Positions 7,673-14,468 of a stretch of 15,080 nt of DNA are shown here, in pieces. The stretch's first letter is position 1. The number at the start of each line of letters is the position of its first letter. Both the position numbers and the translations under genes were made by a program. The stretch covers positions 1 to 15,080 of the forward strand of contig CAJOQA010000128.1 in assembly GCA_905236465.1 (NCBI GenBank), in the 5' to 3' direction. The stretch comes from an uncultured Treponema sp. Its GTDB lineage: Bacteria > Spirochaetota > Spirochaetia > Treponematales > Treponemataceae. The notes under the pieces are model-generated. The model was not told the origin of the DNA and did not search any database. It saw only the letters and a list, made by a program, of their open reading frames with translations.

Positions 7673-7681
7673 ATTATACCA
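7673..7681 (-). promoter_or_regulatory. Extended -10 promoter of the hypB operon
   Basis: The minus strand reads TGG-TATAAT, a perfect -10 hexamer with the TGn extension. The expected -35 position (7696-7701) reads CTTCCC and does not match, so the promoter would rely on the extended -10. The predicted start is near 7666, giving a leader of about 41 nt. Confidence 0.6.
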
Positions 7682-7734
7682 CAGTTTGTAAAAAAGGGAA
7701 GGGGTAAATTTGCAAGTTTGGAAGCAACAAAAAG

Positions 7735-7787
7735 AGGATTTTTCCTCTAAATGTCATAAAAAATATGAGATTTAGAGGAAAAATCCT
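7735..7787. repeat. Perfect 18-bp inverted repeat with 17-nt loop
   Basis: AGGATTTTTCCTCTAAAT (7735-7752) pairs perfectly with 7770-7787. It lies between the divergent hypB and ATPase genes. On the minus strand it is followed at once by CTTTTTGTT, so it would work as a terminator for leftward transcripts; in the plus direction no T-run follows. The right arm ends at the first base of the predicted ATPase -35 box. It could be a terminator or insulator, or the end of a small mobile or repeat element. Confidence 0.7.
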
Positions 7788-7815
7788 TGACCGACCTGAA
7801 ACATCTTGCTAAATT
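7787..7815 (+). promoter_or_regulatory. Predicted promoter of the ATPase gene, giving a leaderless start
   Basis: TTGACC (7787-7792), a 17-bp spacer and TAAATT (7810-7815) preceded by TGC, an extended -10. The predicted transcript start is 7822, the A of the ATG. Confidence 0.5.
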
Positions 7816-7821
7816 CAAATT

Positions 7822-9258
7822 ATGGCAAGAGCAAAAATAATTGGAAGAGCAAAAGAATACGAACGGTTAGATGAATGTATGAATTCAGACAGAGCACAAT
7901 TAGTAATTGTTTATGGTCGTCGCAGAGTAGGAAAAACTTTTTTAATAAATGAATACTTCCATAATACTTTTGCATTCAAACTGACAGGAACCTATGGAAA
8001 AGAAAAAGAAGTTCAGTTACGAAATTTTACATCATCATTAAAACGCCATACAAATAAGGAGCAATATGTTCCAAAAGACTGGGGGCAGGCCTTTGAAATT
8101 CTCCATGATTATTTAGAATCTTTGCCTAAGAATGAAAAACAAGTCGTTTTTTTTGATGAAATGCCATGGCTTGATAATCAGAAATCCGATTTTCTTTCTT
8201 CATTTGAATGGTTTTGGAATGACTGGGCTTCAACGCAAGATAATTTAGTTTTTATTATATGTGGATCTGCTACATCGTGGATGGATGAAAAAATTGCGAA
8301 TAATAAAGGTGGCTTATTCAACCGGCAGACCTGCAAATTATTCTTAAAGCCGTTTACACTGGCAGAGGTAGAGGAATATCTTCTTTCAAAGCAGATAAAA
8401 TGGTCCCGCTATGATATAGTTCGTTGCTATATGATTATGGGGGGAATCCCTTATTACTTAAGCCTTTTAAGCAGTAAGCTATCACTTTCACAAAATATCG
8501 ATAAACTCTTTTTTACAGAAGCTGGTGAATTGTGGGATGAATTTGAACATCTTTATAATACGCTTTTTACAAATAGTGAAAACTATATAAAAGTTGTTGA
8601 AGCCCTAAGTCACAAACGAGGCGGTCTTACAAGAGTAGAAATTGTTGAAAAAACAAAGCTAAAAGGTAATGGTGATCTTTCTGCAATCCTAAAGAACCTT
8701 GAGCTTTCGGGGTTTATTCGAGCCACAAATTTTTATAAAAAAGCTAAAAAAGATACCCTTTATCAGTTGCGCGATTATTTTACTGCTTTTTATTTTCAGT
8801 TTATTAAATACAATTACGGAAAAGATGAACATTATTGGAGCAATTCTACAGATGACCCATCTCGCAGAGCTTGGGAAGGCCTGGTTTTTGAACAGGTTTG
8901 TAAGGACCACATTTTTGCTATTAAGCAGAAACTGGGGATCTCAGGAATTCTTTCTGAAGAATCAGCTTGGTTCGTTCGTGCAGACAAAGAAAGTGGTACT
9001 AGTGGAGCTCAGATTGATTTACTTATAAAACGCAGGGACAGAGTAATCACAATTTGTGAAATTAAGTTTTCAAGTGGTGAATATCAGATTACAAAAGATT
9101 TCGATTTGAATCTGCGGAATAAAGTTGAACAGTTTAAGGCAGAAACAAATTGCAAGGAGTCAATACAGCTTGTTATGCTTACTACATACGGTGTAAAGAA
9201 GAATGAATATAGCTCGGTAATTCAAAAACAGATTGTTATGGATGATTTGTTTTCTTGA
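7822..9258 (+). CDS. ATPase_2/DUF234-type ATPase with C-terminal nuclease-like domain
   Basis: This 478-residue protein belongs to the 'archaeal-type' AAA-like ATPases (ATPase_2 plus DUF234), whose cellular role is not established. Walker A is GRRRVGKT at 32-39 and Walker B VVFFDE ends at D112-E113. A FIICGSA sensor-like strand follows at 144-150. A winged-helix-like stretch covers about 255-315. The C-terminal part has a complete PD-(D/E)XK pattern: a helix with E353/E357, D399 in AQIDLLI, and E413-x-K415 in CEIKFS. The ATG at 7822 has no Shine-Dalgarno sequence, but relatives begin close to the IGR motif seen at residues 7-9, so the start is reasonable. The gene is AT-rich (16 G/C in bases 8761-8820) compared with neighbours on both sides and stands alone behind a hairpin, which suggests acquisition. 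Nuclease activity is inferred and not established for the family. Confidence 0.87.
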   Translation: MARAKIIGRAKEYERLDECMNSDRAQLVIVYGRRRVGKTFLINEYFHNTFAFKLTGTYGKEKEVQLRNFTSSLKRHTNKEQYVPKDWGQAFEILHDYLESLPKNEKQVVFFDEMPWLDNQKSDFLSSFEWFWNDWASTQDNLVFIICGSATSWMDEKIANNKGGLFNRQTCKLFLKPFTLAEVEEYLLSKQIKWSRYDIVRCYMIMGGIPYYLSLLSSKLSLSQNIDKLFFTEAGELWDEFEHLYNTLFTNSENYIKVVEALSHKRGGLTRVEIVEKTKLKGNGDLSAILKNLELSGFIRATNFYKKAKKDTLYQLRDYFTAFYFQFIKYNYGKDEHYWSNSTDDPSRRAWEGLVFEQVCKDHIFAIKQKLGISGILSEESAWFVRADKESGTSGAQIDLLIKRRDRVITICEIKFSSGEYQITKDFDLNLRNKVEQFKAETNCKESIQLVMLTTYGVKKNEYSSVIQKQIVMDDLFS

Positions 9259-9259
9259 A

Positions 9260-9288
9260 TTGCAAAGTATCCTGTAAGAATGTATAAT
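9260..9288 (+). promoter_or_regulatory. Predicted promoter of the cmpB-like/M24/M3 operon
   Basis: TTGCAA (9260-9265), a 17-bp spacer and a consensus TATAAT (9283-9288), starting one base after the ATPase stop codon. The predicted start is 9295-9296, at the second ATG of the next gene. The -10 box overlaps the first ATG (9287), so this promoter cannot serve that upstream start. Confidence 0.6.
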
Positions 9289-10060
9289 GTCCGCTATGGG
9301 AATTTCTACAATCTATAAAATATTCATCGTAATATGTTTTTTGTTCTTTTTTGGGGCCATTAGTGGCTGGTGCCTAGAGTTGGTCTACCGCCGCTTTATC
9401 TCAAAGGCTAATCCTGACCGCAAGTGGCTGAATCCGGGTTTCTTAACAGGTCCCTGCCTGCCCCTTTATGGGTTTGGAGTTGTTGTCCTTTATATTTTTA
9501 GCCTTGCAGAAGCCTTTATAGCTAACTTAGATAAGGGGGGAGTGCAGCATTATGCAATAATGTTTATAATTATGGCCCTATCCATGACTTTAATAGAATA
9601 TATAGCCGGAATAATCTTCATCAATGGAATGCACATAAAGCTCTGGGACTATTCAAAAGAGTGGGGTAATATCCAGGGGGTAATCTGCCCTAAGTTTACC
9701 CTGATTTGGGGGCTTTTGTCCGCTGCCTATTTCTTTTTCCTCTTCCCCCATATCCACCGCTTAGTCCTTTGGTTCATAGAAAATCCCTGGTTTTCATTTA
9801 CGGTAGGAACTGCTTTTGGAATATTTGTCATTGACTTTGCTTTTTCAATACACCTTGGCACTGTCCTACGAAAGAAAGCTACAAACATTGACCGCAAGGC
9901 AGCCCTTGACTTTCAGTCCTTGCAGCAAAAACTTAGGCAGAGGAATCTTTCTAAGTTCTTTACACCCCACTTCAGTTCCTCTCTTACCGCAAGAATTGAA
10001 AGTTTTGAGGAATTTGTAAAGAGGTCCCCCGATACCCTTAAGGAAGAGGCAAAGAACTAA
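9287..10060 (+). CDS. CmpB-like membrane protein (putative ABC-transporter type IV, PF06541)
   Basis: This integral membrane protein has about five hydrophobic segments, near residues 10-30, 55-78, 88-112, 132-152 and 168-190, then a charged cytoplasmic tail of about 65 residues. Motifs typical of the family are GWCLELVYR at 27-35, GFLTGPCLPLYGFG at 51-64 and LWDYS at 119-123. Despite the family name, a transport function is not proven and no ATP-binding partner is encoded nearby. The outer ATG at 9287 gives 257 residues. The second ATG at 9296 (254 residues) is more likely if the promoter at 9260-9288 is used, and neither has a clear Shine-Dalgarno site. The stop overlaps the start of the peptidase gene (TAATG), so the two are translationally coupled. 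Confidence 0.82.
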   Translation: MSAMGISTIYKIFIVICFLFFFGAISGWCLELVYRRFISKANPDRKWLNPGFLTGPCLPLYGFGVVVLYIFSLAEAFIANLDKGGVQHYAIMFIIMALSMTLIEYIAGIIFINGMHIKLWDYSKEWGNIQGVICPKFTLIWGLLSAAYFFFLFPHIHRLVLWFIENPWFSFTVGTAFGIFVIDFAFSIHLGTVLRKKATNIDRKAALDFQSLQQKLRQRNLSKFFTPHFSSSLTARIESFEEFVKRSPDTLKEEAKN

Positions 10061-11145
10061 TGGCTGATTTTTACTCTGTACGAAAGAATAATGTCCTTTG
10101 CAAGATGAAGGAGAAAAAAGTCGATACCTTGCTTGTTGCTGACCCAAAAGGCATCCGCTACCTTACGGGGCTTAATAACGCCCCCTATGAGCGCATGTAC
10201 CTTCTTGTCCTGGAATCTGATGGTAAAATGAAGGTCTTTGCAAACCGCCTTTTTAACCTGAAGGCCGATATCGATATAGACTTTGTCCTTTATTCAGATT
10301 CTGATAATCCTGTTGAAATCCTTGCTAAAGAATGTAGACTTGCAGGTTCTGTGGGAATTGATAAGATTTGGCCCGCTTGCTTTCTTCTTCCCCTAATGCA
10401 GCTAAAACCTGCCTCCTCCTTTTTACTGGCATCTTCTTGCCTAGATGAATGCAGGGCCTGTAAGGATGAAAATGAGATACAGAAGATGAAGGAGGCGTCT
10501 TTAATAAATGACAGGGTAATGGAGAAGGCCCTTGCCTTTGTAAAGGGCGGAATGTCAGAAAAGGAACTTGCTTCCTTTATAGACAGGGAATTTATAGCAG
10601 AAGGCGCAGACGGCCCCTGTTTTGAAACCATAGTCTCCTTTGCCGCCAATGCAGCAGACCCCCACCATTCCCCAGATGGGACAGAGCTTAAAGAAGGGGA
10701 CTGTATCCTTATAGACATGGGCTGTAGCAAGGACGGCTACTGTTCTGATATGACTAGGACAGTTTTTTATAAATCTGTACCCACAAAACTGCAAGAAATA
10801 TATGAAATTGTGCAAAGGGCACAGGAGACAGCCGAATCTTTTGTAAAAGCTGGTGTCCGCCTTTGCGATGTGGATGCTGCTGCAAGGAACATAATAGGGG
10901 CTGCCGGCTACGGAAAGTATTTTACCCACCGCCTAGGCCACTTTTGTGGGCAGACTGACCACGAGGCAGGGGATGTTTCCTCTGCTAACACAGGGGTCTG
11001 CAAACCTGGCATGATATTCAGCATAGAGCCAGGAATCTACTTACCTGATGTAGGTGGTGTAAGGATAGAAGACCTTGTTATGGTAACAGATACCGGCTGT
11101 GTACCCTTAAATCATGTGGATAAAAATCTGAAAGTAATAGTGTAA
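10060..11145 (+). CDS. M24-family Xaa-Pro-type aminopeptidase
   Basis: This cytosolic dinuclear metallopeptidase should release N-terminal residues preceding proline or split Xaa-Pro dipeptides. Residues 1 to about 130 form the creatinase-type N-terminal domain and the rest the pita-bread catalytic domain. Metal ligands are visible at D219, D230, H294, E323 and E337, with supporting histidines at 202 and 301. The usual HGIGLxVHE stretch is changed to HFCGQTDHE (294-302), but the metal-binding His is kept. At 361 residues it is a normal length for aminopeptidase P/prolidase relatives. The ATG overlaps the preceding stop by one base, with a purine-rich GGAAGAGG region about 12 nt upstream. The M3 peptidase follows after 27 bp. 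Whether it is an aminopeptidase P or a prolidase cannot be decided here. Confidence 0.9.
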   Translation: MADFYSVRKNNVLCKMKEKKVDTLLVADPKGIRYLTGLNNAPYERMYLLVLESDGKMKVFANRLFNLKADIDIDFVLYSDSDNPVEILAKECRLAGSVGIDKIWPACFLLPLMQLKPASSFLLASSCLDECRACKDENEIQKMKEASLINDRVMEKALAFVKGGMSEKELASFIDREFIAEGADGPCFETIVSFAANAADPHHSPDGTELKEGDCILIDMGCSKDGYCSDMTRTVFYKSVPTKLQEIYEIVQRAQETAESFVKAGVRLCDVDAAARNIIGAAGYGKYFTHRLGHFCGQTDHEAGDVSSANTGVCKPGMIFSIEPGIYLPDVGGVRIEDLVMVTDTGCVPLNHVDKNLKVIV

Positions 11146-11172
11146 GACGTTTCAATACTTGGAGGTAAATGT

Positions 11173-12999
11173 ATGAGTTCAAATAATAATTCTGTTCCAC
11201 GCTGGAACCTAGATTCCATTTTTCCGTCACTAGAATCAGAGGAGTATAAAAAGGCTTTTGCTGACTATGAAAACGCAATTGTAAACTTAGATGCCCTCTT
11301 GAATGTGGGGGATGACTACACAAAAAAGCAAAATGACCATTACGATTTTGCTGATTGGCTTGCAACCTACCTGAATACATACAACAGGTGCTTGTCACTG
11401 CAGGGAACCCTTGTAGCCTATGCCTATGTACTATATTCTACAGATACAACCAATCCTTCCTATCTAAATAATCTGGACAAGATTATCAATATGCAGGGGA
11501 CGGCTTCTGTGCAAAGGCTAAAGTTTGCCTACCTTGTTCTTGCCCACCAGACATCCCTTGAAGACTTTTACAGACGCTATCCTGCCTTTTCAGAATACAA
11601 GTATATTCTTCAAGAGCTGGTAGACGAGACAAAACACAGCATGTCTCCTGCAGAAGAAAAACTTGCTGCTGATTTGAATGGGACAGGCGGCGAAGCATGG
11701 GGACAGTTGCAAGAACAGCTGATTTCAAATCTTACTAGTGAAACGGGGCGTACCTTTAATGAAATCAGAAATGATGCCTTTAGCAGTGACAGCAAAGTCA
11801 GGAAAGACGCTTGGACTACCGAACGTTCGTTACTAAAGCAAAATAGAATTGCCTTTGCAGCTTCTTTAGCTAACTTAAAGGGGCAAACCATCTTCTTGAA
11901 CGGAAAGAGACACTGGGAAAATGCTATTGACCGTTCGTTAGTTTCTTCGCGCATGAGTAAGGAAACTTTAGCTGCCCTTATCTCAAGTATGGAAGATGCC
12001 CTGCCCATGTGGAGAAAATATTTTCAGGCCAAGGCTAAGTATTTGCGCAATAAAAATCTTACCGCAAGTGACACTGCTGGAACTAAGGGACATGAGGGGC
12101 TGGCCTTTTATGATTTATTTGCCCCCCTGTCATCTGTTTCAAAAACATATAGCTTTGAAGAGGCTAAAGATTATGTATTAAAAGAATACAGGTCTTTTTC
12201 TGAAGATATGTATCTTTTTGCAAAGTCAGCCTTTGATAATCAGTGGATAGATGCACAAATAAGACCAGGCAAAGTTGGCGGGGCCTACGATGAAGATTTC
12301 CCCTTAGGGCATCAAAGCAGGATCCTTACTAACTTTTCCGGTGACATTGGCGGTATAATAACTTTAGCCCATGAGTTGGGGCATGCCTACCACTTTTACT
12401 GTATGAAATCAAAAGAGCCCCTTTTGTTTAGCTATCCTATGACACTGGCAGAAACAGCTTCTACCTTTGCGGAGACAATAGTAAAGCAGGATTTGATTGC
12501 TGCTGCCTCAAAGGAAGAAAAGCTTGGTCTTTTAGATTTAGACCTGCAAGATGCGGCTCAAGTTCTTGTGGACATTTTATGCCGCTACTATTTTGAGCAG
12601 TCTGTCTTTGAAGAAATGAAAAATACTAAACTGAATGCAGATGATTTTTGCCGTCTTATGCAAAAGGCACAGGAAAGGTCTTACGGTTCTGGCCTTAACG
12701 AAGAGCGGCATGACTATATGTGGGCCGTTAAGTCCCACTATTATAGCACAGGCCTAGACTTTTATAATTTCCCCTACGCATTTGGTCAGCTATTTGCGGC
12801 AGGGCTTTATGAAAGAAGCAAAAAAGAAGGGGCGGAATTTGCAAACACCTACAAGCTGTTGCTTTCTAGAACTGGAAGCATGTCTTGTGAAGACCTCTGT
12901 AGCAAGGCTGGCTTTGACATACGAGGCAAGGACTTTTGGAAAAGTGGCCTTGCCATGTATGAAAAAGAGATAGAAGAGTTTGTTGCCCTTGTCTCCTAG
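11173..12999 (+). CDS. pepF: Oligoendopeptidase F, M3-family zinc metallopeptidase
   Basis: This zinc endopeptidase cuts short peptides inside the cytoplasm. The zinc site is HELGH at 400-404 with third ligand E427 in the LAETAS motif, and the C-terminal substrate-binding region holds the YSTGLDFYNFPYAFGQLFA segment family members share (about 524-542). At 608 residues it matches the PepF group, and there is no signal peptide. The start has GGAGGT (11161-11166) 6 nt before the ATG. It is the third gene of the operon with the CmpB-like protein and the M24 peptidase, and the two peptidases would act in sequence on imported peptides. Its stop is 7 bp from the stop of the convergent M18 gene, leaving no room for a terminator between the genes. 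Confidence 0.94.
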   Translation: MSSNNNSVPRWNLDSIFPSLESEEYKKAFADYENAIVNLDALLNVGDDYTKKQNDHYDFADWLATYLNTYNRCLSLQGTLVAYAYVLYSTDTTNPSYLNNLDKIINMQGTASVQRLKFAYLVLAHQTSLEDFYRRYPAFSEYKYILQELVDETKHSMSPAEEKLAADLNGTGGEAWGQLQEQLISNLTSETGRTFNEIRNDAFSSDSKVRKDAWTTERSLLKQNRIAFAASLANLKGQTIFLNGKRHWENAIDRSLVSSRMSKETLAALISSMEDALPMWRKYFQAKAKYLRNKNLTASDTAGTKGHEGLAFYDLFAPLSSVSKTYSFEEAKDYVLKEYRSFSEDMYLFAKSAFDNQWIDAQIRPGKVGGAYDEDFPLGHQSRILTNFSGDIGGIITLAHELGHAYHFYCMKSKEPLLFSYPMTLAETASTFAETIVKQDLIAAASKEEKLGLLDLDLQDAAQVLVDILCRYYFEQSVFEEMKNTKLNADDFCRLMQKAQERSYGSGLNEERHDYMWAVKSHYYSTGLDFYNFPYAFGQLFAAGLYERSKKEGAEFANTYKLLLSRTGSMSCEDLCSKAGFDIRGKDFWKSGLAMYEKEIEEFVALVS

Positions 13000-13006
13000 A
13001 GCCCCT

Positions 13007-14380
13007 TTAGTCTTCTATGCAAAGGAAGGCCTTGTAGGCATTTGTTGCCTGTACCATGTCTTCTTTTGCGGTAATTTCCCAGGGGGCGTGCATACTTAGG
13101 ACCGCAACCCCTGCATCAAGAACGTACATGCCGTATTTTGCTGCAAGGTAAGCAATAGTTCCACCGCCACCCTGGTCTACTTTGCCAAGTTCTGCCATCT
13201 GATACTTTACTTTTGCATCATCTAGCACTTTTCTAAGCTTTGCAATGAACTCAGGGCTGGCATCTGATGCGCTGTATTTGCCACGTGAACCCGTATACTT
13301 GTTGAATACAATTCCGCCATTAAGGAAAGAGGCGTTGTCTTTGTCAAAGAGGTCAGCGTTTTGTGGGTCAAAGGCTGCGTTTACATCGCTTGAAAGCATG
13401 TAGCTGTTGTTCAGGCAGCGGCGCAGTGTAAGCTCGGAATAATCACCCATTCTAGCTATTACCTCTGATACTGCATTCTCAAAGAAATGGGATTCCATTC
13501 CTGTAGCCCCTACAGAACCTATTTCTTCTTTATCCACGCAAAGACATACATTTGTGCGTTTTTTTGCCTGACTTTCAAAAAGGGCCCTGGCAGAAGCATA
13601 GGCACAAGACCTATCATCTTGACCATAGGCTAAAATAAGGCTGCGATCAAAGCCTAAGTCTCTTGGGGAGCCAGCTGGAACTATCTCAAGTTCGGCAGAG
13701 CCAAAATCAGCTTCTTCAATGCCGTACTTTTCGTTTAAAATTTTTAGGATATTTTTCTTTGCCTTGTTCTTTTCAGACTTTTCTTTCTTTTCCTTATCAG
13801 CATTTTCTTCAGCCTTTTCAGGAGGAATTTCACTGCCCAAGATAAGGTCTAGGCTTTCACCTGGAATGAATTCAGCTGCAGTCTCTTTCATCTGCTTTTG
13901 TGCCAAGTGGGGAAGAATGTCTGAAATTACGAATACAGGGTCATCTGCATTTTCCCCAATATTTACATTTATTACACTGCCGTCTTTCTTGCAGACTACC
14001 CCGTGAATAGCCAAGGGCAGAGTTACCCACTGGTACTTTTTAATTCCCCCGTAATAGTGGGTGTTCAAGTACACAAGAAAATCTTTTTCTATAAGGGGGT
14101 TCTGCTTTACGTCTAGGCGGGGAGAGTCTATGTGAGCCCCCAAGATGTTCAAGCCCTTTTCCAAAGATTCGCTTCCGATATTAAAAAGAGCTATAGCTTT
14201 ACCCCATTTGCTTACATACACCTTGTCACCGGCTTTAAGGTTTGTAACCTCATTAATGTCCTTGTAGCCGTTTTTTTGTGCTTCTTTTATAAGAAATGAA
14301 GTACATTCCCGTTCAGTTTTTCCTTCTGTAAGAAAATCTTTGTAGCCTTTAATCAAATCTGAATTGTTAGATGTTTCCAT
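13007..14380 (-). CDS. M18-family aminopeptidase (aminopeptidase I type)
   Basis: This dinuclear zinc aminopeptidase removes N-terminal residues and is usually a large cytosolic oligomer. Metal and catalytic residues are visible: H83 in GAHIDS, D256 in QDDRS, E285-E286 in DKEEIGS, D332 in SSDVNAA and H431 in MHAPWE. At 457 residues the length is normal. An unusually Lys/Glu-rich stretch covers about 187-210 between the catalytic and dimerisation parts; related proteins have a shorter linker here, as far as I recall. The start has GAGGT 4 nt before the ATG. It converges with the M3 peptidase and diverges from uppP over an 88-bp gap. It probably completes the peptide breakdown begun by the M3 and M24 enzymes. 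Confidence 0.93.
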   Translation of the reverse strand: METSNNSDLIKGYKDFLTEGKTERECTSFLIKEAQKNGYKDINEVTNLKAGDKVYVSKWGKAIALFNIGSESLEKGLNILGAHIDSPRLDVKQNPLIEKDFLVYLNTHYYGGIKKYQWVTLPLAIHGVVCKKDGSVINVNIGENADDPVFVISDILPHLAQKQMKETAAEFIPGESLDLILGSEIPPEKAEENADKEKKEKSEKNKAKKNILKILNEKYGIEEADFGSAELEIVPAGSPRDLGFDRSLILAYGQDDRSCAYASARALFESQAKKRTNVCLCVDKEEIGSVGATGMESHFFENAVSEVIARMGDYSELTLRRCLNNSYMLSSDVNAAFDPQNADLFDKDNASFLNGGIVFNKYTGSRGKYSASDASPEFIAKLRKVLDDAKVKYQMAELGKVDQGGGGTIAYLAAKYGMYVLDAGVAVLSMHAPWEITAKEDMVQATNAYKAFLCIED

Positions 14381-14411
14381 ATTTACCTCATATAATTATT
14401 TTTCAGAATAG

Positions 14412-14440
14412 AATATACTGATTATGGGGTAACTTTACAA
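14412..14440 (-). promoter_or_regulatory. Predicted promoter of the M18 aminopeptidase gene
   Basis: The minus strand reads TTGTAA (14435-14440), a 17-bp spacer and TATATT (14412-14417). The predicted start is near 14405, giving a leader of about 25 nt that contains the ribosome binding site. Its -35 box overlaps that of uppP. Confidence 0.5.
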
Positions 14441-14462
14441 GTCTTTTGCTTTTCTGTAAAAT
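14434..14462 (+). promoter_or_regulatory. Predicted promoter of uppP, giving a leaderless start
   Basis: TTTACA (14434-14439), a 17-bp spacer and TAAAAT (14457-14462), each one mismatch from consensus. The predicted transcript start is 14469, the A of the uppP ATG. Confidence 0.6.
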
Positions 14463-14468
14463 CAAGTT

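Noticed and set aside
7735..7787. CRISPR repeat or transfer RNA at the hairpin
   Set aside because: Only one inverted repeat is present, with no repeat-spacer series and no cloverleaf or anticodon structure.
12991..13030. Terminator between the M3 and M18 genes
   Set aside because: The gap is 7 bp and I found no convincing stem with a T-run in it or in the adjacent gene ends.
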